Below are positions 8,597 through 16,667 of a stretch of 64,000 nt of DNA, one piece after another (the stretch's first letter is position 1; each line of letters begins with the position of its first letter). This DNA is from CAVQUE01 sp046290435 (lineage in GTDB: Bacteria > Actinomycetota > Acidimicrobiia > Acidimicrobiales > UBA8592), in assembly GCA_046290435.1 (NCBI GenBank), contig JBKAGO010000042.1, positions 62,001 through 126,000 on the forward strand. The letters are read 5' to 3'. Position numbers and translations under genes: made by a program. The notes below the pieces were generated by a model, which searched no databases, was not told the DNA's origin, and was given only the letters and a program-made list of their open reading frames with translations.

Positions 8597-10156
8597 ATGC
8601 CCGAAACCCGGCCGACAACGGGCGGGCCCGAGCCGGCGCTCCCCCGGGCTGTGCAGGCAACTGGGCCCTCGGGACTGTTGCGGAACGTGCTGGCTCATCC
8701 CGAAGGCACGGTTCCCGATGAGCGGGGCATGGAACCGAAGCTCCAGACGGTCCGATGGGCCGGCCTGACGATCGGCCCGATGATGTTCGGGGTCCTCGCC
8801 GCGCTCGCGCTGGAGTCCTCGGACTGGAGCGCGGTGTTGATCAGCTCGCTCATCGTCGTCGGGTTGGTTCAGCTGTTCCCGCGTGGGTGCCGAGCGCGCA
8901 TGGCCACCACCGTGCTGGTCGTCCAGTTCGCAACCGTGCTCTTTGTCCCGTTCGTCGTCGGCGCCGGCCTCGCCGCAATCTTCTTGGGACCCCTGGGGCT
9001 GGTCGTCATGGTCCCCTTGGCACTCGCTCTGGCCATCGCGCCCGTCGAGTGGGGTGCCAACGTGGTGGCCAACGCCGTCCGCCGGCATGTTCCCCCGACG
9101 ACCGTCCCGGAGTGGGACCCGAGAGCCCGATGGATCTGGCTGACGCTGGCGCCGCCGGTCTACGGGGTCATCTTCGTCCTGGCGATCGGGCGATCGTTCG
9201 AGACCTTCGAGACGAGCGGGCCAGCGCTGCTGGACCAGCTGATCTCCGTCCTGATCGCTGCGGCCATCAGCTCACTGGTCGTCTTCTGCGCAGTTCAGTT
9301 CATCGCGGCGCGACGCCGGGCGTATGTGTCCATCGTCTTGCTGGGCGTGCAGTCGGCGATGGTGCTACTCCTCGTTCTGTTGTCCGCTGTGCTCGGCGCG
9401 CTGGTTTCGGACCGATCCATCGCGTGGACGCTGCTGTCCCTCTTCGTTCTGGTGGCCGCTGTCTGCGCAACGGTCGTCGCGGCAGACGCCGGGGAGAGGC
9501 CCGTAGGGCACCAGAACGGGAACGATCAGACACACGACGCCCCCGTCGCACCGGCCCCCGTCGCACCGGCCCCCGTCGCAGTGGCCCCCGTGGTGCCGGC
9601 GCCTGTGTACGCCGATTACGTGGTGCCCCAGCCCCCCGCCCCTCCGTCCGTTCGAACGGTCTGGGAACATGCTCCTCGTGGATCGGGCACGGTTGCTGGC
9701 GACCTGCGCATGAAGCAACTCCTCGATGCGGCCCGCTGGGCCGGTCTGACGATCGGCCCCATGGTGTGGGCACTCCTCGTCGTCCACGCGTTGGGGGGCT
9801 CGTTCGAGCCTGACGAGAGACTGAAGTTCGGCGACACCGGGCCGGCGGTCACCCTGATGGCAACTGTGCTGATCAACACGTTGACCGTGCTCGGGTTGGT
9901 GGAGTGGCTGCCGAGCGGGCGCCGAGCACTCACGCGCAAGCTCGTGTTCGCTGCCCAGTTCGTTCTCGTGAACGCAGTCGTCGCTGTGGCAGCGGCCGGA
10001 GAGGCAATAATGAGCAGACCTGCCGCATGGGCTCTCACGGCCGTTTTCGGACTCGCTGCCGTTGCGGTCGGCAGCAACCGGCTGACGCAGATCGAGCAGC
10101 GCGCCATCACCCGGCCGCCCGCAGCCCCGGCAACCGTTCGTGTCCGACAGAGGTAA
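8597..10156 (+). CDS. Multi-pass membrane protein with internal duplication, function unknown
   Basis: The 519-aa product has about nine hydrophobic segments in two related halves. Each half opens with nearly the same block: TVRWAGLTIGPMMFG near residue 50 and AARWAGLTIGPMVWA near residue 382. A Pro/Ala/Val linker built from a 15-bp DNA repeat (9539-9600) joins them. The ATG at 8597 has a GGGGAAGG ribosome site 10 nt upstream. An ATG at 8729, directly before the first repeat block, is the alternative. I recognise no family. A gene duplication followed by fusion explains the layout; the second copy appears shorter. It is convergent with the FIST gene. Confidence 0.7.
   Translation: MPETRPTTGGPEPALPRAVQATGPSGLLRNVLAHPEGTVPDERGMEPKLQTVRWAGLTIGPMMFGVLAALALESSDWSAVLISSLIVVGLVQLFPRGCRARMATTVLVVQFATVLFVPFVVGAGLAAIFLGPLGLVVMVPLALALAIAPVEWGANVVANAVRRHVPPTTVPEWDPRARWIWLTLAPPVYGVIFVLAIGRSFETFETSGPALLDQLISVLIAAAISSLVVFCAVQFIAARRRAYVSIVLLGVQSAMVLLLVLLSAVLGALVSDRSIAWTLLSLFVLVAAVCATVVAADAGERPVGHQNGNDQTHDAPVAPAPVAPAPVAVAPVVPAPVYADYVVPQPPAPPSVRTVWEHAPRGSGTVAGDLRMKQLLDAARWAGLTIGPMVWALLVVHALGGSFEPDERLKFGDTGPAVTLMATVLINTLTVLGLVEWLPSGRRALTRKLVFAAQFVLVNAVVAVAAAGEAIMSRPAAWALTAVFGLAAVAVGSNRLTQIEQRAITRPPAAPATVRVRQR
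9539..9600 (+). repeat. 15-bp tandem repeat encoding the PVAPA linker
   Basis: A unit of the form CCCCCGTCGCACCGG is repeated about three times and then decays. It encodes the Pro-Val-Ala linker between the two halves of the membrane protein. Confidence 0.8.
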
Positions 10157-10244
10157 CGAACCCGGCCGTCCGATGCACTCGAGCCGGCTCGCGCCGGAAA
10201 GACACCGTTCGGCCGACCGCACGTCGGGCCGGCGGCAGCGCGGC

Positions 10245-11372
10245 TCAGGAGAACAGGGCGAGCGACGCGGTGAAGCCGTGGAGGTGGTTCTCGGTGCCGA
10301 CCGGGCCGATCTCGCCGGCGCAGAACATGCCTGCCAGCGCCGGCGCGCCCAGGAGTTCGTGCGCGGCTGCGGCATCGTGATCTGCTTCGTCGAACAGGTG
10401 TGAGCCACGGCCGTTGCAGGTGAACACGAGAGCCCCCGAAGCGTTGCGCCCTTGGAGCAGGGTGCGGAGGTCCTCGCTGGCGGTGCGTGCATCACGAACC
10501 TGGAACTGCATCGTCTGGCCGAGCTGCACGGGTGCACCGATCGCGACGCCGTCGCGATCGGCGTCGATGCCCATGACGCCTCGGATCAGGAAGTCGCCAC
10601 GGCGGAACTCGACCAGTCGCTCGTCGACGACGATGCCCGCGTGCAGACCCCGCGCGGCGAGGGCTCGGGTCTCCTCGTCGAGCCCTGCGACGAGCTCCCG
10701 GAGCCGGTCTGCGGCCGGTCTGCCGCCGAGCTCGAGCACCACGTTGCGGTCGACCGCGGTGACGATGAAGGGATCGCCGATGGGTCGGCATCCCTGGGAG
10801 ACGACGGGCTCGATGGTGCCGGGTGGCACGATCATGCCCACTGCGCCGCCCGTGTGAACCGCGCCGTCGAGCACGAGGCGGTTGCCGCCCGGTACCGCCG
10901 ACGCCGACGCCAGACCACCGATGACCGCGAGGTCGGGCACCCGCTCGTGCAGTTGGGGCAACAGGCCGTCGACAGGGAACGAGAACGGGTCGGTGATCAA
11001 CACCATCGTGCCGTCGGTGACGTCTGTCGGGAAGCCCCCGATGGCCCAACCGCCCGTGCTGCGTCGCGCGTCCATCCGGACAGGAACGGCGCCATCGATG
11101 CGACCGGCCCACAAGCTGATCGCCGGGCGCTCCTCGACCTCGCGGGCGTTGCCGATGATCGACACCGCCGAGGACCCCACCAGCACCCGCGGCGCCAGCA
11201 TGGTGCGCACCGCGTCGACGACCTCGTCGATCTGGCCGAGGTGGCCACCCGTGACGAACACCATCGCCACGTCCGGCTCGGGGCCGACGGCGTCGAGCAC
11301 CTGGCCCACCACCTCGCCGGTCGCGTGTCCGAGCAGCGGGTGCTCCGACAGTGCGGCCCCGAAGCGCTTCAG
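10245..11372 (-). CDS. FIST-domain sensory protein
   Basis: FIST (FIST_N plus FIST_C) proteins are predicted small-ligand, possibly amino acid, sensors coupled to signalling. Here the N-domain shows VAMVFVTGGHLGQIDEVVDAV and VLVGSSAVSIIGNAREVE. The C-domain ends in ALVFTCNGRGSHLFDEAD, AGMFCAGEIGPVGTENHLHG and TASLALFS, all typical of FIST_C. The first ATG or GTG in frame (GTG, 11312) would cut off the expected N-terminus (KRFGAALSEHPLLGHATGE). The frame stays open upstream to a CTG at 11370-11372 that overlaps the TGA of the previous gene by 3 bases, so I propose a CTG start (375 aa). No kinase or methyl-acceptor gene is adjacent. Confidence 0.85.
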   Translation of the reverse strand: MKRFGAALSEHPLLGHATGEVVGQVLDAVGPEPDVAMVFVTGGHLGQIDEVVDAVRTMLAPRVLVGSSAVSIIGNAREVEERPAISLWAGRIDGAVPVRMDARRSTGGWAIGGFPTDVTDGTMVLITDPFSFPVDGLLPQLHERVPDLAVIGGLASASAVPGGNRLVLDGAVHTGGAVGMIVPPGTIEPVVSQGCRPIGDPFIVTAVDRNVVLELGGRPAADRLRELVAGLDEETRALAARGLHAGIVVDERLVEFRRGDFLIRGVMGIDADRDGVAIGAPVQLGQTMQFQVRDARTASEDLRTLLQGRNASGALVFTCNGRGSHLFDEADHDAAAAHELLGAPALAGMFCAGEIGPVGTENHLHGFTASLALFS

Positions 11373-11806
11373 GGTGCACCACCTTCGTCGACGTCGTCGA
11401 CGGGGGGCATCAGGGTGTAGGGGACCACGACCGTGTGGCCGCGGTCGATGCGACAGTGCGCCTCCACGGTCGTGTACTCGGTGAAGTCGACCTCACCGCG
11501 CACCAATCGGTAGCTGAACCGACCGGGTTCGACCTGCAGGGGCTGGACGTTGCGGGCGACCTGTTCGCCACCCATGTGGTAGGTGACCTCGAGCGCCCCG
11601 GTGCCGGGTTCGTCCTCCGCGCAGCGCACGAGGACCACCAGGTGCGGCGCCCAGGTCAGCGGCACCGGATGCGGAGCGGGCGCCGAGAACTGGATGCCCC
11701 GCAAGTCGATGCGTGTCGATGGGCCCGGTACCTGGCGCAGTTCGATGTCGTCGATGAAAACGGCGGCGACGATGTCCACGTCGGTCCTCTCTGGTCGGTC
11801 CTTCAT
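11369..11806 (-). CDS. Conserved hypothetical protein (beta-rich, DUF6941-like)
   Basis: The 145-aa protein has no signal peptide or membrane segment. Alternating hydrophobic residues (DIVAAVFIDDIEL, HLVVLVRCAEDE, ALEVTYHMGGE, VEAHCRIDRGHTVVVPYTL) suggest an all-beta sandwich. The general pattern recalls DUF6941-type proteins, but I cannot assign it firmly. Its stop overlaps the proposed CTG start of the FIST gene downstream, so the two are probably translated as a coupled pair. Confidence 0.6.
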   Translation of the reverse strand: MKDRPERTDVDIVAAVFIDDIELRQVPGPSTRIDLRGIQFSAPAPHPVPLTWAPHLVVLVRCAEDEPGTGALEVTYHMGGEQVARNVQPLQVEPGRFSYRLVRGEVDFTEYTTVEAHCRIDRGHTVVVPYTLMPPVDDVDEGGAP

Positions 11807-11909
11807 GCCGCCACGAGCGGCGGCTCACCCACCGTACCGGCGGGCCCGATGCCCCGGGGAGACCGAGGGGTGGGCGTCGATCTCCTGGCCTCGGCCGCGG
11901 TCGGGCGGG

Positions 11910-12662
11910 TCAGCCCCGGTTGCTGCGACCGGCGAGCGCGTCGACATCGTCGTGGCGGACCTCGGCGAGACGCACGCCCCGCGCGGCGCGGATCACCCAC
12001 CAGCCGAGGTCGAGATCGCTCCACTTGCGGGCGAACCGGGCCGAGGTCGGAGCGGCGTGGTGATGGTTGTGGAGGCCCTCGCCTGCGGTGAGCAGGGTGA
12101 GCCAACGCAGGTTGGTCGCACTGGTCCCGGCGAAGGTGCGCCGCCCGAAATGATGTCCCGGACCGTTGACCGAGCCGCTCAACGCCAGATACGCGACGAA
12201 GTGCACACCAGCGGCGAGCGCCCCGGCGACGGGCCCGAGGACCAACACGAGTGCTGCCACGAGGAGACCGAGGCCCACGAGCGCATGGTCGAACAGGACC
12301 CGGTCGAGACGGGTCGCCGGTAGGTCCTTCGCGTATTTGGCCACGACGGCGGGGTCGGCGGCGGCACGTCGGTAGAGCGCGACGTTGGTGAGCTGGACGC
12401 GCCACCAGCCGAGGACGACGGGGGAGTGCGGGTCGTCGTCGGTGTCGGTGTGGGCATGGTGCTTGCGGTGCACCGCGACCCACTGGCGGGGGCGGATGCC
12501 GGTCGTGAGCCAGGTCAGGAGGCGGAACACAGCGGCGACCGGGGCCGCGAACGTGACGGCGCGATGGGTCAGGCAGCGGTGGAGGTAGATGGTCGTCGTG
12601 AAGATGGCGACCTGGGTGAGGACGAACGAGACCGAGAGGACGAGCAGGAGGTCGGTGAGCAT
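11910..12662 (-). CDS. Membrane fatty acid desaturase (acyl-CoA/acyl-lipid Delta9 type)
   Basis: The product is a di-iron integral membrane desaturase that introduces a cis double bond into fatty acyl chains. The three histidine boxes are complete: HRCLTH (28-33), HRKHH (65-69) and HNHHH (198-202). Hydrophobic segments lie at about 3-23, 125-165 and 40-55. The 250-aa length matches the compact actinobacterial stearoyl-CoA-type enzymes without a fused cytochrome b5. It is divergent from the acyl-CoA synthetase gene at 12800. The partner electron donor is not encoded next to it; the ferredoxin at 21.5 kb is only a distant possibility. Confidence 0.92.
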   Translation of the reverse strand: MLTDLLLVLSVSFVLTQVAIFTTTIYLHRCLTHRAVTFAAPVAAVFRLLTWLTTGIRPRQWVAVHRKHHAHTDTDDDPHSPVVLGWWRVQLTNVALYRRAAADPAVVAKYAKDLPATRLDRVLFDHALVGLGLLVAALVLVLGPVAGALAAGVHFVAYLALSGSVNGPGHHFGRRTFAGTSATNLRWLTLLTAGEGLHNHHHAAPTSARFARKWSDLDLGWWVIRAARGVRLAEVRHDDVDALAGRSNRG

Positions 12663-12785
12663 CGAGGCGGGCGGCTTTCGTGGACGACGGGTGCCACCTT
12701 CGGACTACCCCGAGGCCGGCTCGGTTACGCCCGGACGGCGTGGGCAGCACAACCGGGCCAACCTGCGCGCCGATGCCGGCAGGGC

Positions 12786-12791
12786 TACCGT
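12786..12791 (+). promoter_or_regulatory. -10 box for the acyl-CoA synthetase operon (leaderless type)
   Basis: TACCGT ends 8 nt before the GTG start at 12800. No ribosome site lies between, which points to a leaderless transcript. Confidence 0.4.
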
Positions 12792-12799
12792 GACCGCCC

Positions 12800-13441
12800 G
12801 TGAGCACCTCTGCAGCACTCTCCGAACACGACTCCAAACGGCTGCTGGCCGACCACGGCGTCCCCGTCAGCACCGAACGGGTGGTCGCCACCCCGGACGA
12901 AGCCGTCGCCGCGGCCGCCGAGGTGGGCTTTCCCTGCGTCGTCAAGCTGTGCGGCGCCGCCATCACCCACAAGACCGAGATCGGCGGGGTCCGCCTCGGG
13001 CTCGGGTCGGCCGAAGCGGTCCAGGCGGCGGCCACCGAGCTGCTGGCGGCAGGCCCCGACGGCGCCGAACTGCTGATCGCCGAGCAGATCGCCGGCAACC
13101 GCGAGCTCATCGCCGGCGTCACCGAGGACCCCCAGTTCGGACGGGTGCTGATGCTCGGCATCGGCGGCATCTTCGCCGAGGTGCTCGCCGATGTCGCCTT
13201 CCGGTTGTTGCCCGCCACCCGCGCCGAGATCGCCTCGATGCTCGACGACCTCGCGAACCCCGGCTTCCTCGGTCCCTTCCGTGGCGAGCCCGCCGTCGAT
13301 CGTGACGCCGTGGTCGACACGCTGGTCGGCCTGGCTGCCGCGATCGAGGACCGGCCCGACATCGAGTCCGTCGACGTCAACCCCCTGATCGTGCGCGACG
13401 GCCGCCCCATCGCTGTCGACGCCCTGGTGGTCCTCCGATGA
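12800..13441 (+). CDS. ADP-forming acyl-CoA synthetase, ATP-grasp (beta) subunit
   Basis: This is the ATP-grasp subunit of an NDP-forming acyl-CoA/acetate-CoA ligase, which interconverts acyl-CoA and acid with ATP synthesis. The 213-aa protein starts with the typical SEHDSKRLLADHGVPVSTERV. It continues with FPCVVKLCGAAITHKTEIGGVRLGL (ATP-binding Lys and the conserved His) and GIGGIFAEVLADVAFRLLP, and ends with SVDVNPLIVRDGRPIAVDALV. The GTG start is chosen by homology. The next gene overlaps by 4 bp (ATGA) and encodes the CoA-binding subunit, so the enzyme is a two-gene alpha/beta type rather than the single-chain Acs fusion. Confidence 0.92.
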   Translation: MSTSAALSEHDSKRLLADHGVPVSTERVVATPDEAVAAAAEVGFPCVVKLCGAAITHKTEIGGVRLGLGSAEAVQAAATELLAAGPDGAELLIAEQIAGNRELIAGVTEDPQFGRVLMLGIGGIFAEVLADVAFRLLPATRAEIASMLDDLANPGFLGPFRGEPAVDRDAVVDTLVGLAAAIEDRPDIESVDVNPLIVRDGRPIAVDALVVLR

Positions 13442-14973
13442 GCGCTGAGCGAGGCCGGCCGGCCCGGCCCGAAGGGCCAGGAGGCGAGGCGTCGAGGCTC
13501 GATCTCACACCGCTGTTCGAGCCCCGCGGCGTCGTCGTCGCCGGGGCATCCACCCACCCCGGCAAGTTCGGGTTCGTGGCACTGCACAACGTCCTCGACG
13601 CCGGCTTCGAGGGGCCGGTGTTCGCCACCAACCCCGAGCGGCCGTCTGTGCTCGGCATCCAGACGCTCGCCTCGGTCGACGAGGTCCCCGAGGGTGTCGC
13701 CGACCTGGTGATGGTCTGCGCGCCCGGCGCCGCCATCCCGGAGGTCCTGCGTCAGAGTGCCGCCAAGGGGATCCGTGGCGCCTTCGTCGTGTCGGGGGGC
13801 TTCCGCGAGCTCGGCGAGGAGGGGCTGCGGGCCGAACAGGAGCTGGTCGCGCTCGCCGAGGAGCTCGGCATGGTGCTCGCCGGCCCCAACGGTCAGGGCC
13901 TCGTCTCGACCCCGGCGAAGCTGTGGTCCCAGATCGTCGCCCCCTACCCGCCGGCGGGGCGCATCGGCATCGCCAGCCAGTCGGGCAATCTGGTCTCGAC
14001 CGTGATGAACCTCGCCCGCCAGGGCAATGTCGGAATCAGCAGGGCTGTCAGCGCCGGGAACCAGGCCATGGTCGGCATCGCCGACTACCTGGACTACATG
14101 GCCGCCGACGACGAGACAGCGGTCGTCATCGTGTATGTCGAGGGCGTACCCGACGGCCGCCGGTTCTTCGAGTCGCTCCGGGCCGCCACGGCCACCAAGC
14201 CGGTGATCGTCGTCAAGGGCGGGGTGTCGGAGTCGGGCGCCCGGGCCGCGGCGAGCCACACCGGATCGCTCGCCAGCGACGACCGCGTCTTCGACGGGAT
14301 GCTGTCCCAGGCCGGGGCCATCCGTGCCCCTGGTATCGACGTCGCGTATCACCTGGCTGCCACGTTCGCGACCAACCCCCTGCCGAAGGGCCCACGCACC
14401 GTCGTGTTGACCACCGCCGGCGGCTGGGGAGTGCTCACTGCCGATGCCGTCGCGGCCTCGGACCTGGAGCTCATGGAGCTGCCCGCCGACCTGCACGACG
14501 CCATCGGCGAGCTGGTCCCGCCGCGATGGTCACGGAGCAATCCGGTCGATCTCGCCGGCGGCGAGACCCGTGACACCATCCCGGCCGTCATCGATCTCAT
14601 CTGCGGTCACCCCGACGTCGACGCGCTCGTCTACATCGGGCTCGGCATCCAGGGCAACACGGCCCGCGCCTATCGCGAGAGCCATGTCGCATCGGCAGAC
14701 GACGCCGATCCCGAACTCGTCGAGGGCATGGCCCGCATGGCCGGATTCCACGAGCGCCAGGAAGAGCGCTACGCCCGCGCCGTCGTCGAGACGTCACACC
14801 GGCACGGCAAGCCGATCATCGTTGCCAGCGAGCTCGGTATCGCCGATCCGGCCAATCCCGGCCCGGCCACACTCCGAGAGCTCGGCTGGCCGTGCCTGCC
14901 GTCGCCTGCCGCAGCGGTCGGAGCCCTCGCAGCGATGTGGTCCCACCAGCGCAGGCGCGACGCCACCACCTGA
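13438..14973 (+). CDS. ADP-forming acyl-CoA synthetase, CoA-binding (alpha) subunit
   Basis: The 511-aa alpha subunit begins with an extra Arg/Pro-rich stretch of about 20 residues and then the CoA-binding Rossmann domain (EPRGVVVAGASTHPGKFG). Next come the ligase domains: IGIASQSGNLVSTVMNLARQ, and KGGVSESGARAAASHTGSLA, whose His is the phosphorylated residue in characterised ADP-forming acetyl-CoA synthetases. The C-terminal part contains VDLAGGETRDTIP, typical of this group. The start ATG overlaps the stop of the beta subunit. Substrate (acetate, propionate, aryl or branched acids) cannot be told from sequence. Confidence 0.93.
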   Translation: MSAERGRPARPEGPGGEASRLDLTPLFEPRGVVVAGASTHPGKFGFVALHNVLDAGFEGPVFATNPERPSVLGIQTLASVDEVPEGVADLVMVCAPGAAIPEVLRQSAAKGIRGAFVVSGGFRELGEEGLRAEQELVALAEELGMVLAGPNGQGLVSTPAKLWSQIVAPYPPAGRIGIASQSGNLVSTVMNLARQGNVGISRAVSAGNQAMVGIADYLDYMAADDETAVVIVYVEGVPDGRRFFESLRAATATKPVIVVKGGVSESGARAAASHTGSLASDDRVFDGMLSQAGAIRAPGIDVAYHLAATFATNPLPKGPRTVVLTTAGGWGVLTADAVAASDLELMELPADLHDAIGELVPPRWSRSNPVDLAGGETRDTIPAVIDLICGHPDVDALVYIGLGIQGNTARAYRESHVASADDADPELVEGMARMAGFHERQEERYARAVVETSHRHGKPIIVASELGIADPANPGPATLRELGWPCLPSPAAAVGALAAMWSHQRRRDATT

Positions 14974-15093
14974 CCCGGCGCAATCGGCTTCCCCGGGTCG
15001 GGTGACGGTGCCAGGTCGGCGAGTGTCGATCGAGTGCCGTCAGCGGCGCCGTGTCCGCCCGGAGGTGTCACCCGACGGCGCCCGGCGCAGTCC

Positions 15094-15099
15094 TAGCAT
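15094..15099 (+). promoter_or_regulatory. -10 box for dacB (leaderless type)
   Basis: TAGCAT ends 6 nt before the GTG start at 15106, the spacing expected when transcription starts on the start codon. Confidence 0.5.
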
Positions 15100-15105
15100 G
15101 GCGGG

Positions 15106-16599
15106 GTGCTCGCCCACATCAGACGGTTCAGCCTGCCTGCGATCCTCCTCGTCGCGCTGGTGGCGACGACGGTCGCCGTCGACCGCTTCGGCAACGAGGA
15201 GCTGCCTGCGCCGCCCGAACAGACGGTCGCGACCGCCGAGGGCCCGGTCACCCCGGTCTTCTCGTTCCGGCGGGCCCCTGAGCTGCTCACCCCGCCCGGG
15301 GCCAACGATGCCCTGATCGCAGAACTGCAGGAGTGGACCAACGGCCTCCCACCCGGGTCCTGTTTCATCGCCTCGGCCGGCGGCGAGCGCATCTTCGAAC
15401 ACAAGCCCGAGCGCGCGATGATCCCGGCGTCGAACATGAAGATCCTCACCGCGGTCGCCGCGCTCGAGTCCCTGGGCCCCGATTTCGTCTACGAGACGCG
15501 CGTCGCGGCCACGGCCCGCCCCAGCGCCGACGGTGTGCTCGACGGCGACATCTATGTCTTCGGAGGCGGCGACCCCGTCGTCATGACCGACGCCTACCGC
15601 CAGGTACAGCCGCGTAGCGACAGCGACGTCCACACCAGCGCCGATGCCCTCGCCGACCAGATCATCGCGGTGAACCTCAACCGGGTCACGGGGCGCATCT
15701 TCGTCGACGAGAGCCGGTACGACACCGAGCGAGCCGTCGACGGCTGGCCGGCACGGTTCCTCGAGCAGGGTCAGGTCGGGGTGCTCGGCGCAGCGACGAT
15801 GGACGACGGCTTCCTCGGCCTCGACAACGCCTACGCGTCACAGGACGTGCCGCGCGGCACCGAACCCCCGCCGCTGCCGCGCGCCGAGCAGCCGGCGCTG
15901 CAGTTCGGAGCGAACCTCTCGGCGCTGCTCGCAGAACGATCCGTCACCATCGCCGGTGGCCCCCAGGTCGCCGAGGAGGTGCCAGGCCGGCTGCGGGATC
16001 TGGTCACATGGCAGTCCCCACCAATGTCGGACATCGTCGCCCAGATGCTCGTCAACTCCGACAACACCACCGCCGAGCTGATCGTCAAGGAGCTCGGCGT
16101 CGCATCGGCCGAGCGGGGCAGCACCACCGCGGGCACGCTGGCCATGAGCGCCAGCCTGCGCGGCGCCGGGCTCACCGACGCCGGGCTCTTCGCTGTCGAC
16201 GGCTCCGGGCTCAGCGACCAGAACCGGCTGACCTGTTCGCTGGTGCACGACGCGCTCGAGCTCCCCGCCCACAAGGCCACCATCCGGGCGGCCATGCCGG
16301 TCGCAGGCGAGTCCGGGACCATGCGCGACGTGTTCCGCAACACGCCCTTCGAGGGACGGATCCGGGCCAAGACCGGCTACCTCGCACGGTCGTCGGCGCT
16401 GTCGGGCTACTTCACCACCGATCGGGGGGTCGAGGTCACGTTCGCGTTGATCATCAACACCGGCCCCGAGCGCGAGATCACCCCCGAGGACATCGAGCGG
16501 TGGCAGGCGCCCTTCCCGGCGCTGCTGGCGCGCTATCCGGAGGGTCCGCCGCTCGAAGATCTCGTCCCGGTGGGCGCCGGCGTCGAAGCCGGGGGCTGA
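15106..16599 (+). CDS. dacB: D-alanyl-D-alanine carboxypeptidase/endopeptidase (PBP4, peptidase S13)
   Basis: The 497-aa class C low-molecular-mass penicillin-binding protein trims or opens peptidoglycan cross-links outside the membrane. An N-terminal hydrophobic helix (about residues 8-26) is a signal anchor. The three penicilloyl-serine transferase motifs are present: SNMK (Ser109, Lys112), SDN (318-320) and KTG (422-424). The large insert between the first and second motif is typical of the S13 family. The GTG start has a TAGCAT box only 6 nt upstream. The gene stands before the spermidine-synthase-like gene on the same strand with a 68-bp gap. Confidence 0.94.
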   Translation: MLAHIRRFSLPAILLVALVATTVAVDRFGNEELPAPPEQTVATAEGPVTPVFSFRRAPELLTPPGANDALIAELQEWTNGLPPGSCFIASAGGERIFEHKPERAMIPASNMKILTAVAALESLGPDFVYETRVAATARPSADGVLDGDIYVFGGGDPVVMTDAYRQVQPRSDSDVHTSADALADQIIAVNLNRVTGRIFVDESRYDTERAVDGWPARFLEQGQVGVLGAATMDDGFLGLDNAYASQDVPRGTEPPPLPRAEQPALQFGANLSALLAERSVTIAGGPQVAEEVPGRLRDLVTWQSPPMSDIVAQMLVNSDNTTAELIVKELGVASAERGSTTAGTLAMSASLRGAGLTDAGLFAVDGSGLSDQNRLTCSLVHDALELPAHKATIRAAMPVAGESGTMRDVFRNTPFEGRIRAKTGYLARSSALSGYFTTDRGVEVTFALIINTGPEREITPEDIERWQAPFPALLARYPEGPPLEDLVPVGAGVEAGG

Positions 16600-16667
16600 G
16601 CACACCGCGCTGGTTCCCCGCCCTCACGGGCGGCTCAACGTCATCGCCGTTCGGTCGATGGTTGGCG

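Noticed and set aside
12663..12785. Possible riboswitch in the desaturase/acyl-CoA synthetase gap
   Set aside because: The 123 bases show no recognisable conserved riboswitch core, only a weak -10 box near the synthetase start.
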